64,000 nucleotides of DNA from positions 31,479 through 95,478 of the forward strand of contig NZ_MIKA01000006.1 in NCBI RefSeq assembly GCF_001730295.1. Direction: 5' to 3'. This DNA comes from Enterococcus plantarum (lineage in GTDB: Bacteria; Bacillota; Bacilli; Lactobacillales; Enterococcaceae). The notes beneath the pieces were generated by a model. That model did no database searches, was not told the DNA's origin, and saw only the letters and a program-made list of their open reading frames with translations. Positions within the stretch are counted from its first letter, which is position 1, and each line of letters starts with the position of its first letter. The translations under genes and the position numbers were made by a program. Shown here piece by piece: positions 17,481 to 26,193 of this stretch.

Positions 17481-19127
17481 ATGAAGAAAAAGTTTGGTGT
17501 TTTTGTATTAGCAGCGGGTTTATTATTGACGGCTTGCAATGGGGGACAAGGGACCAGCACATCTGGTGAAAAAACGGATGGCGGTAAAACAGATCAGACA
17601 CAAGTAATCAAAGTTGCTTCTGGAGGAGAGTTATCAACACTAGATAGCGCACATTATACGGATGTATACAGTTCGGATATGATTGGTCAAGTTGTAGAAG
17701 GACTTTATCGAATGGATAAAAATCATGATCCAGAATTAGCTGTTGCAGCAAGTGAGCCTACCGTTAGTGATGATGGATTAGTGTACACATTTAAATTAAA
17801 AGAGACAAAATGGAGCAATGGTGATCCTGTTATAGCAGGTGATTTTGTCTCAGCATTTAAAAATGTTGTAGATCCAAGTTTTGGTTCAAGTAGCAGTAAC
17901 CAAATGGATATTTTCAAAAATGGTCGAAAAATCCGAGAAGGGGAAGCAAAAGTGGATGAGCTTGGGGTCAAAGCAATTGATGATCAAACATTAGAAATGA
18001 CCTTAGAATACCCAATTCCTTATCTATCTCAAGTATTGGTTGGAACGCCCTTTATGCCCAAAAATGAAAAGTTCGTCAAAGAAAAAGGCGATGCTTACGG
18101 TACATCAACAGATAATTTTGTTGGAAATGGCCCATTTGTAATTTCTGGTTGGGACGGTAATACAGAAAATTGGAAACTAACAAAAAACAAAGACTACTGG
18201 GATCAGGAAAATGTTAAGCTAGATACGATTGATGTTCAAGTAGTGAAAGAAATCGGTACTGGAACAAACCTTTTTGATGCAGGTGATCTAGATTACACTG
18301 TTCTAGCAGATACGTATGCATTGCAATACAAAGACTCACCGCAAGCACATTTTATTCCCAAGGCAATGGTTGGCTATTTGAGTCCTAATCATAAGCGAGA
18401 AGTAACCGGCAATGTAAATGCGCGTAAAGCTATTTTACAAGCAATCGATAAAGAAACATTTGCTAAAGATATTTTAGGGGATGGTTCTACAGCTATCAAC
18501 GGTTTTGTGCCAAAAGATTTTGCGAAAGATCCTGAAACAGGCGAAGATTTCCGAAAAGAAAATGGAGATTTCCTTCCATATGATTTAAAAGAAGCACAAA
18601 AAAGTTGGGAAATAGCTAAGAAAGAATTAGGCAAAGATGAAATTGAATTAGAATTATTATCAGCCGATTCCGCACTTGCGAAAAAGACAATCGAGTATGT
18701 CCAAGGGCAATTACAACAAAATCTACCTGGGTTAAAAATTACGTTGAAATCTATTCCACTGCAAAATCGATTGGACTTGCAAACAGCAAGCAATTTTGAC
18801 TTAGTTTTTGGTACATGGACACCAGATTATGCTGATCCAATCAACTTTTTAGAATTTTATGACTCTAAAAGTGGGTTGAATACTTCAGGCTATAATAATT
18901 CTGACTATGACAAAGGATTGAATGATGCTAGAATCACTTTAGCTAACGAACCAGAAAAACGTTGGGATAAATTAAAAGAATTAGAAGAAACCTTGATTGA
19001 AAAAGATGCCGCTGTTCTGCCGCTTTATCAAGGAGCAATTGGGTATTTAAAAGCGGATCAATTAAAAGAATTACAAGTTTTTCCGTTTGGTAGAACAGTA
19101 TCTTATCGTTTAGCGTATGTTGAATAA
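17481..19127 (+). CDS. Oligopeptide ABC transporter substrate-binding lipoprotein (OppA family)
   Basis: A 548-aa lipoprotein of solute-binding family 5. The signal peptide is MKKKFGVFVLAAGLLLTAC with lipobox LTAC, and a Gly/Thr/Ser linker follows. Typical segments are GGELSTLDSAHYTD (about 48-61), LVYTFKLKETKWSNGDPV (about 97-114) and the SBP_bac_5 core. No permease or ATPase is adjacent, so it must share an Opp system encoded elsewhere. Enterococcal homologues bind nutrient peptides or sex pheromones; which applies here is unknown. A strong GAGGAGG site precedes the ATG and a strong terminator follows. Confidence 0.93.
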   Translation: MKKKFGVFVLAAGLLLTACNGGQGTSTSGEKTDGGKTDQTQVIKVASGGELSTLDSAHYTDVYSSDMIGQVVEGLYRMDKNHDPELAVAASEPTVSDDGLVYTFKLKETKWSNGDPVIAGDFVSAFKNVVDPSFGSSSSNQMDIFKNGRKIREGEAKVDELGVKAIDDQTLEMTLEYPIPYLSQVLVGTPFMPKNEKFVKEKGDAYGTSTDNFVGNGPFVISGWDGNTENWKLTKNKDYWDQENVKLDTIDVQVVKEIGTGTNLFDAGDLDYTVLADTYALQYKDSPQAHFIPKAMVGYLSPNHKREVTGNVNARKAILQAIDKETFAKDILGDGSTAINGFVPKDFAKDPETGEDFRKENGDFLPYDLKEAQKSWEIAKKELGKDEIELELLSADSALAKKTIEYVQGQLQQNLPGLKITLKSIPLQNRLDLQTASNFDLVFGTWTPDYADPINFLEFYDSKSGLNTSGYNNSDYDKGLNDARITLANEPEKRWDKLKELEETLIEKDAAVLPLYQGAIGYLKADQLKELQVFPFGRTVSYRLAYVE

Positions 19128-19137
19128 TAGATAAAAA

Positions 19138-19178
19138 AGGGAGCATAAAGATCAACATCTTTATGTTCCCTTTTTTTA
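19138..19178 (+). terminator. Terminator of oppA-like gene
   Basis: GGGAGCATAAAGAT pairs with ATCTTTATGTTCCC across CAAC, followed by seven T. Confidence 0.92.
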
Positions 19179-19357
19179 TTATGAAGTCATTAGTATCTTC
19201 ATCGCAGTGTTTACAGTGAAAAAGAGAAAGGCGTAAACGAGGATCCAACAAAGAGCATGCATATCTTTTGTAATTGTTTGATAATGCGTTTAACATAAAA
19301 GTATAGATGAGAGAAAAATCTTGAAAAAGTACAATCAACGTTGGAGGGAGAAAATCT

Positions 19358-19921
19358 ATGCGAGTAATCAAAGTACTTATTTCTATTATACTATTAGCTG
19401 GTATTTTTGGGATTGCTGGTTTATATTCTCAAATGGTAGATTTAGGTGTTGTGACCACATTTTTTGATAATTTACTGTTTCAATATGATTGGCTATTTTA
19501 TTTTTACCAAGTTGTTCTTTTTGCTTTATTAGCAATCTTGTTGCTGGCTTTCTTGATGATTATATTCAAACCGATCACATCAAAACAAATCCACATAAAA
19601 AAAGATACCGGTCAGGTCAACTTACCACTGAACACACTGGAATCGATTGCTAGAGCTTCATTACATGGCATTGTAAATGGTGATAATACACAGGTAAAAG
19701 TTAGATTAACAAAAAAACAAACGGCAGATGTAGAAGTCACGATAGCAGACGAACAACAACAGCAGTTCTTAAGTAGAGGGAAACAAATTCAAGAATCAAT
19801 CCCACAAGCCTTGCAAAACATGGCAATGATCGAGACGAATAAAATCAAGGTTATTTTCAAAAAGAAAAAAGCAGAATCGTCTTTATTGCCAAGCAGTAAA
19901 AAAGAGTCACGTGTGGTTTAA
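19358..19921 (+). CDS. amaP: Alkaline shock response membrane anchor protein AmaP
   Basis: A 187-aa membrane protein with two transmembrane segments near the N-terminus (about 5-25 and 48-72) and a cytoplasmic C-terminal domain (about 85-165) that anchors Asp23/Gls24 proteins at the membrane. First gene of the stress operon 19358-20945. GGAGGG precedes the ATG. Family knowledge comes from staphylococcal AmaP, which localises Asp23. Confidence 0.88.
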   Translation: MRVIKVLISIILLAGIFGIAGLYSQMVDLGVVTTFFDNLLFQYDWLFYFYQVVLFALLAILLLAFLMIIFKPITSKQIHIKKDTGQVNLPLNTLESIARASLHGIVNGDNTQVKVRLTKKQTADVEVTIADEQQQQFLSRGKQIQESIPQALQNMAMIETNKIKVIFKKKKAESSLLPSSKKESRVV

Positions 19922-19934
19922 AGGAGGAAGGATA

Positions 19935-20150
19935 ATGAAAAAAAGAATGACAATAGCTCCTTACCGCAATCAAATTATATGTACCGGATTAGCTGTTCTA
20001 ATTGCCATACTGTTTATGACAATTGGATTTTGGAAAACAGTTTTGCTTGTCGCTTTAACAGGAATCGGCTATTTTATTGGCAAAACGCAAGATGAAAACC
20101 GCTCTATCTCTTCAATTTTAGCTACAATACAGGCTTTTTTTGAAAGATAA
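19935..20150 (+). CDS. DUF2273 small membrane protein
   Basis: A 71-aa protein with two hydrophobic segments (about 14-33 and 36-50), matching the DUF2273 proteins that always sit between AmaP and Asp23/Gls24. The start is ATG 19935 behind AAGGAGGAAG; an earlier in-frame start at 19911 overlaps amaP and is rejected. Probably part of the membrane platform for Gls24. Confidence 0.85.
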   Translation: MKKRMTIAPYRNQIICTGLAVLIAILFMTIGFWKTVLLVALTGIGYFIGKTQDENRSISSILATIQAFFER

Positions 20151-20188
20151 AAATAAATCGAATCAAAATCAGAAAGGTTGAGAAAAAT

Positions 20189-20659
20189 ATGGATAACAAA
20201 GCAACTGGAAACACAACTGAAGGAACAAACGCAAATGGAATCAAAACAAAATTAACATTTGACGATCAAGTCGTGAAAAAAATTGCTGGTATCGCCGTAT
20301 CAGAAATCCCTGGTATTTTAGGATTAAGCGGAAATGCGATTACAAACTTGACCGATAAATTTACGAATGGAAACAATCCAACGAAAGGCATTAGTGCAGA
20401 AGTTGGAACGAAACAAGTTGCAATTGATTTAGATGTCATTGGGGAATATGGTAAGAATATTGCTCAAGTATTTGATACAGCAACAAAAAAAGTTGCAGAA
20501 GAAGTAAAAAACATGACGGGGCTAGATGTTATTGAATTTAACATGAACGTAGATGATGTGATGTCAAAGGAACAGTACGAAGAAAAATTTGAAAACAAGA
20601 AAAAAGATGATAATGAAAATGATAAAAAACAAGAAAACAATACACGTACATTACAATAA
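20189..20659 (+). CDS. gls24: Asp23/Gls24 family envelope stress response protein
   Basis: A 156-aa protein. The Asp23 domain (about residues 20-125) carries the typical KIAGIAVSEIPGILGLSGN and DLDVIGEYGKNI segments, followed by a highly charged Glu/Asp/Lys/Asn tail. Gls24 proteins are abundant general-stress proteins of enterococci, tethered to the membrane by AmaP and linked to bile and envelope stress tolerance. Third gene of the operon. Confidence 0.93.
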   Translation: MDNKATGNTTEGTNANGIKTKLTFDDQVVKKIAGIAVSEIPGILGLSGNAITNLTDKFTNGNNPTKGISAEVGTKQVAIDLDVIGEYGKNIAQVFDTATKKVAEEVKNMTGLDVIEFNMNVDDVMSKEQYEEKFENKKKDDNENDKKQENNTRTLQ

Positions 20660-20696
20660 TGTTTCGCTGTAGTTGAATTAGAGGAGGATGTTTATT

Positions 20697-20945
20697 ATGT
20701 TGAGTTTTATTTGGTCATTGATTGTCGGCGGTGTACTAGGAGCCATTGCTGGAGCAATTTTAGGTAGAGATGTACCAGGTGGTGTAATTGGCAATATTAT
20801 CGTTGGATTTATTGGTAGCTGGGTAGGCACAATGCTTTTAGGAAACTTTGGCCCAATTATCGGTGGGTTTCCAATTATTTCCGCATTGATTGGTGCAGTG
20901 ATTTGTATCGCAATTTATTCATTTATTGCGAAACGAATGGCATAG
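20697..20945 (+). CDS. glsB: GlsB/YeaQ/YmgE family membrane protein
   Basis: An 82-aa glycine-rich hydrophobic protein with three transmembrane segments, of the transglycosylase-associated (YeaQ/YmgE) family. ATG 20697 is chosen because GAGGAGG (20681-20687) lies about 9 nt upstream; the ATG at 20688 would overlap the ribosome site. Last gene of the operon. GlsB accompanies Gls24 in enterococci; its molecular role is not known. Confidence 0.9.
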   Translation: MLSFIWSLIVGGVLGAIAGAILGRDVPGGVIGNIIVGFIGSWVGTMLLGNFGPIIGGFPIISALIGAVICIAIYSFIAKRMA

Positions 20946-20960
20946 ATATAAAGAAATAAA

Positions 20961-21008
20961 AACCAGTTCTACATGACTTTTACAAGCTATGTAGAACTGG
21001 TTTTTTTA
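20961..21008 (+). terminator. Terminator of the gls24 operon
   Basis: AACCAGTTCTACAT (20961-20974) pairs with ATGTAGAACTGGTT (20989-21002), followed by T. It may also serve the convergent minus-strand gene. Confidence 0.92.
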
Positions 21009-21329
21009 TTATTCCAGCATTTCTGCCGGCAATAAAATCGTTTCTTTATGACCATCATCAAAAGCAAATACTTGAGACGGATAGTTTTCAGAGTAAGGAA
21101 AAGGTAAGTCAACGGCCATTTGAACATCGCTGATTTCTTGTGAAAAATGAACAGTTACTGTCCCACCATTGTCTATTAAATCAAAATACAGCACATTCGT
21201 AAGTGGGATGACCCCTTTTAAATCCAAATCGATAATCAGCCAGATACTGTCGATCAAAGCGCCAGGTAGGCTTTCAACCACACCTAAAGATGCATAACGA
21301 CTACGTTCACTATCAAAACTTTCAACCAT
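21009..21329 (-). CDS. DUF960-like protein of unknown function
   Basis: A 106-aa acidic cytoplasmic protein. SFDSERSRYASLGVVESLPGALIDSIW and the later TVHFSQEISD look like DUF960 (small Firmicutes proteins, function unknown). A strong AAAGGAGG lies 9 nt before the ATG. It is convergent with the gls24 operon and lies downstream of rplY with a terminator between, so it is probably its own unit. Confidence 0.75.
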   Translation of the reverse strand: MVESFDSERSRYASLGVVESLPGALIDSIWLIIDLDLKGVIPLTNVLYFDLIDNGGTVTVHFSQEISDVQMAVDLPFPYSENYPSQVFAFDDGHKETILLPAEMLE

Positions 21330-21463
21330 TTATATGACCTCCTTTAGCTATCTAATATCAACAGTATACCTTATTTAGGAAAAAGTCGCTTCTGTCATGT
21401 TTCAAAAAAAAAGCAACTAAAAAGCTTGCACAATCTGTTGAATGTAAAAATAGAAAAAAGAAA

Positions 21464-21497
21464 TTGAGACATCACTCTAAGAGTGACATCTCAACCT
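21464..21497 (-). terminator. Terminator of rplY
   Basis: Minus strand: TTGAGATGTCACTC..GAGTGATGTCTCAA hairpin followed by TTTCTTTTTT. Confidence 0.8.
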
Positions 21498-21522
21498 TCT
21501 AAAATCTATTTTAATAGATGGA

Positions 21523-22137
21523 TTATTCTGGTTTTTCACCGATCACTGTAGGTTCAGCAGCTTCTCCAGAACTTTCTTCTTCTGATTCCGTTTTCGCTTC
21601 TACTACGGCTGCAATTTGTTCTTCACTGTCAGTAATGATCTCATAATCTTTACTTTCTGGTAAATCAGCCACGGTAATAGCATCGCCAATTGCAAGTTTT
21701 GTAATATCGACTTCTACACGTTCCGGTAACTTATCTGGTGTTGCTGAAACTAAAACATTATATAAGTTTTGAGCAAGTTCACCACCAGCTTTCACCCCTT
21801 CGGATTCACCGATAAGCACGATTTCAGCTTCTACTTCCGTTGTTTCTTTCATATTTACAGCTAGAAATTCGATATGTTTCATTTGATTTGTAAAGGTGTC
21901 CAATTGAGCTTTAAACATCAATGTATTGATTTTTTTACCACCAATAGTCATTGTGATTACGGCATTGGCACCATTGTCTCGTAAAATTTTTGTTATTTCT
22001 TTTTGATCAACTGAAATAGGTGTACTTTCAATTTCATACCCATAAACGACGGCGGGAACTTGACCAGAGTGACGTAGTTGATTTCTTAGTGAACGCGGAC
22101 GGACAGCTCTTTCTTTGACTTCTAATGATACTGACAT
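21523..22137 (-). CDS. rplY: 50S ribosomal protein L25 / general stress protein Ctc
   Basis: A 204-aa long-form L25 (CTC type). The N-terminal 5S-rRNA-binding domain (about 1-92, RPRSLRNQLRHSGQVPAVVYG) is followed by a C-terminal beta domain (about 95-185) and an acidic Glu-rich tail. It binds 5S rRNA in the large subunit. Good GGAGG ribosome site at 9 nt. It is monocistronic, with a 5' region of more than 250 nt containing a repeat fragment and a hairpin. Confidence 0.95.
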   Translation of the reverse strand: MSVSLEVKERAVRPRSLRNQLRHSGQVPAVVYGYEIESTPISVDQKEITKILRDNGANAVITMTIGGKKINTLMFKAQLDTFTNQMKHIEFLAVNMKETTEVEAEIVLIGESEGVKAGGELAQNLYNVLVSATPDKLPERVEVDITKLAIGDAITVADLPESKDYEIITDSEEQIAAVVEAKTESEEESSGEAAEPTVIGEKPE

Positions 22138-22663
22138 AACCTAAATTCCTCCCTTAAATTTAAAAGCTGAACAAGCTTTTATAGCCTCCCTGTATTATGA
22201 GACTTGCTTATAAAGCTAGATAAATCAAAATGAATTTATATTTGGTTATCTGCAAAACGCAACATGATGGAAAAAAGGAGTTTTGTTGACGTAGAGTATA
22301 AACATGTAAAAGCATAAACTTAGCTAAGGTTTTCCTGTTCAAATTTGAAACGAACAAGCAGCTTCTACAAACGAACAACAAAAACAAAAAATCCCGAATA
22401 ATTGTGCACAATTATCCAGAGGGAATTCCATATGATATCTTATTCTCTCCCAGGTCATTACGCTGTTTTTGAGAAACCTTATTCACTTTCTATATCAACC
22501 TTAACGCGAATTCAATGGTAAGTCAAGGGAAGTGAAGAAAGAACGGATGACCTTTAAAGAGTCTTAAAAAGTATCGATTCGGAAAAATTGTACGTCGTTC
22601 AGGGTGATTTCTTTTCATTTTTTAAAGTTTATACTAAAATATTAAATGAAATGAGGAAAATAA
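22138..22663. other. Intergenic region between rplY and the pseudouridine synthase gene
   Basis: Contains a fragment of the AAAGCTGAACAAGC...AAAGCTAGAT repeat family (about 22160-22225). A minus-strand hairpin with T tract lies around 22390-22435 (palindrome ATAATTGTGCACAATTAT inside GGGAT/ATCCC-type arms). Upstream of it on the minus strand is about 100 nt of non-repetitive, structured-looking sequence (to about 22530). I cannot match this leader to a known riboswitch. Confidence 0.5.
22390..22437 (-). terminator. Terminator-like hairpin in the rplY leader
   Basis: Minus strand: CCCTCTGGATAATTGTGCACAATTATTCGGG followed by ATTTTTTGTTTTT. The 18-bp palindromic core is perfect. It lies about 255 nt upstream of rplY and could end a short leader RNA or another upstream transcript. 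Confidence 0.65.
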
Positions 22664-23419
22664 ATGCGGTTAGATAAATTATTAGAAGAAAAAAAAATCG
22701 GTTCTAAAAGAAAAGTAAAAACACTGATTCGCAGTAAACAAGTTACGGTTGACGGTCAGATCATCTTGAATGAAAATTTGAATGTAGATGCAACGTTACA
22801 AGAAATTTACGTTGGGGATCAAAAAATCCAACACGAATCCCATGTGTATTATATGCTGAATAAGCCTAAAGGTGTTGTGACGGCAGTCAAAGATGCTCAA
22901 CATCAAACCGTTATTGAGTTAATTCATCCTAGTGATCAACGAGCAGGATTATATCCTATAGGTCGTTTAGATCGTGATACAGAAGGATTATTGCTAATGA
23001 CGGATAATGGTCAGTTAGGGTATCAATTATTGTTGCCACATAAAAAGGTTACAAAGAGGTATGAAGTTAGAGTGAATGAACCTTTAACAGCTCAGGATAG
23101 TATAGCATTTGCGCATGGAATCGTTTTTTCTGACGGAAATAGGTGTAAGCCGGCCAAGCTGGAAATTTTAACATCAGAAAAAAATGAGAGCCATGCCTAT
23201 TTAGATATAACGGAGGGAAAATTTCATCAAGTCAAAAAAATGTTTTTATCTGTTGGAAAAAAAGTGGTTTATTTGAAACGATTATCAATGGGACCAATCC
23301 AATTAGATACAAACCTTGATTTAGGGGAATATCGTCCCTTAAACCAAGCAGAATTAAAGATGTTGTTGCCTTATTTTACGACTCATAAAAAAGAAAAGAG
23401 AGTGGAAGATGAAATTTAA
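22664..23419 (+). CDS. rRNA pseudouridine synthase (RsuA/RluB family)
   Basis: A 251-aa enzyme with an N-terminal S4 RNA-binding domain (about 1-55, MRLDKLLEEKKIGSKRKVKTL) and a pseudouridine synthase core with the catalytic aspartate in PIGRLDRDTEGLLLMT (about residue 102). It isomerises a uridine in rRNA; RsuA (16S U516) is the closest type by domain layout, but the exact site is not certain. It overlaps the next gene by 11 nt, indicating translational coupling. Confidence 0.92.
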   Translation: MRLDKLLEEKKIGSKRKVKTLIRSKQVTVDGQIILNENLNVDATLQEIYVGDQKIQHESHVYYMLNKPKGVVTAVKDAQHQTVIELIHPSDQRAGLYPIGRLDRDTEGLLLMTDNGQLGYQLLLPHKKVTKRYEVRVNEPLTAQDSIAFAHGIVFSDGNRCKPAKLEILTSEKNESHAYLDITEGKFHQVKKMFLSVGKKVVYLKRLSMGPIQLDTNLDLGEYRPLNQAELKMLLPYFTTHKKEKRVEDEI

Positions 23420-24095
23420 AACATTATTATTTGATGTAGATGATACATTACTAGATTTTCAATTAACAGAAAAAAAAGCACTACAAGCTCTTTTTCAAGA
23501 AGAAAACGTCACGCTAACAGATGAAATAGAAGCAACATACAAAAAAATCAACAGTCAATTGTGGCGTGAATTTGAGCAAGGAAAAATAGATAAAACAACG
23601 GTGACGGATATGCGCTTTAGTTTACTATTTGAGCAATTAGATAAAAAAGTAGATGGGAAAAAGATGGGGGAACAATATCGCCATTATCTAGGTCAGGGGC
23701 ACGATTTATTGGGAAATAGTAAAGAAATCATTGAGCGACTCAAACCTGATTACGATCTGTATATTGTGACAAATGGTGTCGCAAAAACGCAATATCAACG
23801 ACTGAACGATTCAAATATGACACCCTTTTTTAATTATATCTTTGTTTCAGAAGAAGTAGGTTTTCAAAAACCGATGAAAGAATATTTCGACTATGTTTTT
23901 GAACGAATTCCTAATTTTGAGCGAGAAAAAACATTGATTATTGGAGATTCATTGGCTTCAGATATTCAAGGAGGGAATTCGGCAAATATCAAAACAGTTT
24001 GGTTAAATCCAGGGAAACAACACCCAATAGCTGAGGTTAAACCAACGTATGAAATCAGTTATTTAGATGAGATTTTTAACGTGTTGGAACAATAA
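23409..24095 (+). CDS. HAD-family pyrimidine nucleotidase (YjjG/YfnB type)
   Basis: A 228-aa HAD hydrolase. Motif I is LLFDVDDTLLDF (nucleophile and acid aspartates, about residues 7-16), motif II VTNGVAKTQ, and motif IV IIGDSLASDIQGG. The cap and length fit the noncanonical pyrimidine nucleotidase YjjG/YfnB group, house-cleaning nucleoside-monophosphate phosphatases. Co-transcribed with the pseudouridine synthase; a hairpin terminator follows. Confidence 0.87.
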   Translation: MKFKTLLFDVDDTLLDFQLTEKKALQALFQEENVTLTDEIEATYKKINSQLWREFEQGKIDKTTVTDMRFSLLFEQLDKKVDGKKMGEQYRHYLGQGHDLLGNSKEIIERLKPDYDLYIVTNGVAKTQYQRLNDSNMTPFFNYIFVSEEVGFQKPMKEYFDYVFERIPNFEREKTLIIGDSLASDIQGGNSANIKTVWLNPGKQHPIAEVKPTYEISYLDEIFNVLEQ

Positions 24096-24102
24096 AAATT
24101 GG

Positions 24103-24142
24103 CAGTCGCAGGAGTTCATAAGACTTGCGACGGCTATTTTTT
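24103..24142 (+). terminator. Terminator after the HAD gene
   Basis: GTCGCAGG..CTTGCGAC hairpin within GCAGTCGCA / TGCGACGGC, then a run of T. Convergent genes lie on either side. Confidence 0.75.
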
Positions 24143-24593
24143 ATAGATCTATACATAAGCGAACCATATCTTTTAAAATAAGCTTATTCTCGATTATTTC
24201 TTCCTCATAGTGACGAAGAAAAAAATCACGATCAATACTTGTCATGCGAAAGCCGCATTTTTGATAAAGATATAATTGACCCAAGCTAGTACTGCCCGTA
24301 CCGATTTCAACGGTTTTGTATTGATTATTTTTAGCATAAACGAAAGCAAACTGGATCAATTTTTTACCAAAACCTTGCCCCTGATAGCTTTTTGAAACGG
24401 CAATATTCACAATTTCTAATGTTTCGGGTCTTGTAGGAAGTAAGACTAGAACACCAATCGGTATTTCATCGTGAAGTAGTTCAAAACATAAACCACGTTT
24501 AGTATAGTTAGCGACTAAATGTTTAGCTGGATCAGCTAATAATAGTAGGTCATAGTGGACTGTTTGAAGAGTTTCGATTTTCTTGATCGTCAT
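24141..24593 (-). CDS. GNAT family N-acetyltransferase
   Basis: A 150-aa acetyl-CoA-dependent transferase. The acetyl-CoA binding motif is SYQGQGFGKKLIQFA (about residues 66-80; Q/RxxGxG/A form), with a downstream IGTGSTSLGQLYLYQKCGF segment typical of YvbK-like GNATs. Substrate unknown. AAGGAAA precedes the ATG at a suitable distance. Divergent from udk. Confidence 0.87.
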   Translation of the reverse strand: MTIKKIETLQTVHYDLLLLADPAKHLVANYTKRGLCFELLHDEIPIGVLVLLPTRPETLEIVNIAVSKSYQGQGFGKKLIQFAFVYAKNNQYKTVEIGTGSTSLGQLYLYQKCGFRMTSIDRDFFLRHYEEEIIENKLILKDMVRLCIDL

Positions 24594-24716
24594 ACTGTTT
24601 TTTCCTTTCTAATAAAATAGTCAATAAGTGAATAAAATTGTGGCATTTATGCTCGTTTCTATTATAATAGAAAAAGGTTATTATGACTATTACATATAAG
24701 AGAGAGGTTTCGTTGA

Positions 24717-25346
24717 ATGAAAAATACTCAACCAATCGTGATTGGTGTTACTGGCGGTTCCGGCAGTGGGAAAACCAGTGTCAGTCGAGCGATTTTTAAT
24801 CATTTTCCCAATCATTCTATCATGATGCTGGAACAAGATTCTTATTATAAAGATCAAAGCCATCTGAGTTTTGAAGAAAGACTAACAACGAATTATGATC
24901 ACCCGTTTGCTTTCGATACGGATTTGCTGATCGAGCACATACAACAGTTGATTAACTATCAAACAATCGAAAAACCAGTGTATGATTACGTTGCACACAC
25001 TCGAAGTTCAGATATTCTTGTTCAAGAACCGAAAGAGGTCATTATTTTAGAAGGGATACTGATCTTGGAAGATGTTCGGTTAAGAGAGCTAATGGACATT
25101 AAACTCTATGTCGACACAGATGATGATATGCGCATCATTCGCAGAATCAAACGTGATATGGAAGAACGCGGAAGAACTTTAGACTCTGTTATTGAACAAT
25201 ATTTATCAGTAGTAAAACCAATGTATCATCAGTTCATCGAACCCACAAAACGATATGCAGATGTGATTGTTCCAGAAGGCGGAGAAAATCACGTAGCGAT
25301 TGATTTGATCACGACAAAAGTAGCAAGTATTTTAAATGAAGTATAA
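24717..25346 (+). CDS. udk: Uridine kinase
   Basis: A 209-aa P-loop kinase that phosphorylates uridine and cytidine in pyrimidine salvage. Walker [10 protein letters not shown] (about 14-22), the DSYYKD loop (about 41-46), the NYDHPFAFD substrate segment, and the lid [13 protein letters not shown] are all present. Length and motifs are typical. Monocistronic, with an AGAGAGG ribosome site. Confidence 0.95.
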   Translation: MKNTQPIVIGVTGGSGSGKTSVSRAIFNHFPNHSIMMLEQDSYYKDQSHLSFEERLTTNYDHPFAFDTDLLIEHIQQLINYQTIEKPVYDYVAHTRSSDILVQEPKEVIILEGILILEDVRLRELMDIKLYVDTDDDMRIIRRIKRDMEERGRTLDSVIEQYLSVVKPMYHQFIEPTKRYADVIVPEGGENHVAIDLITTKVASILNEV

Positions 25347-25524
25347 ATAGAGAATCACTAAAAAACAATGGTTTTTATTTGAATTTATCAAATAGAGTCG
25401 TTGTTTTTTTGTTATGTTATTCTAGTGCAAAAACAGGAAATATAGACAAACTATTCTTAGGTGTAGTATCTTATGAGATAACTATTGACGAGGGCATCAG
25501 TGATCTTAGAGAGGAATGGATTAG

Positions 25525-26193
25525 ATGAGAATTTTAATTATTGAGGACAATCGTGAACTGGCGACATCAGTTCAAAAAGGATTAGAACGGGAAAAATTCT
25601 TAGTCGATCTGGCTTTTTCTGGGTTAGAAGGAGAAGAGAAAGCCTATGTAAATAACTATGATGCTATTTTATTAGATTTGAATTTACCTGATAAAGATGG
25701 ATTATCGATTTTACATTTTTTAAGAGAATCCAATATAGACAGTCCAATCATTATTATTACTGCGAGAGATGAAATTGAAGAAAGAGCAAAGGGTCTCGAT
25801 TTTGGAGCAGATGATTATTTAGTAAAACCATTTGAATTATTAGAATTAGTTGCCCGTATTCGTGCAGTCATCAGACGTTTTCACGGTCGAACATCACCTC
25901 ATATCCAAATCAATCAACTGATGATCGATCCTGTAAAACGTTTTGTTTCTTATGGGGGAACGGAAATCACTTTAAAGCCAAAAGAGTTTGATATTTTATT
26001 ATGTATTGCCCAACAGCATCCGGCGGTTGTTTCCACAGAAGTAATCGCTGAACATGTTTATGATGAAAATTTTGATCCATTTTCGTCTGTTTTGCGTGTT
26101 CATCTTGCTAGGTTAAAAAAACAACTTGCTCAAGCATCTGGAAAAGAATTGCTTAAAACGATTCGAGCGAAAGGATATCAATTATGCGAGTAA
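25525..26193 (+). CDS. OmpR/PhoB-family response regulator (VncR-like)
   Basis: A 222-aa regulator. The receiver domain (1-115) has phospho-acceptor Asp in ILLDLNLPDKDG (about residue 51), the conserved lysine in VKPFE (about 102), and acidic residues IIEDN. A C-terminal winged-helix DNA-binding domain (about 128-220) follows. It overlaps the sensor kinase by 10 nt. The context, with two FtsX-type permeases and ATPases next, resembles the pneumococcal VncRS-Vex locus, but the gene order is regulator first. Confidence 0.92.
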   Translation: MRILIIEDNRELATSVQKGLEREKFLVDLAFSGLEGEEKAYVNNYDAILLDLNLPDKDGLSILHFLRESNIDSPIIIITARDEIEERAKGLDFGADDYLVKPFELLELVARIRAVIRRFHGRTSPHIQINQLMIDPVKRFVSYGGTEITLKPKEFDILLCIAQQHPAVVSTEVIAEHVYDENFDPFSSVLRVHLARLKKQLAQASGKELLKTIRAKGYQLCE

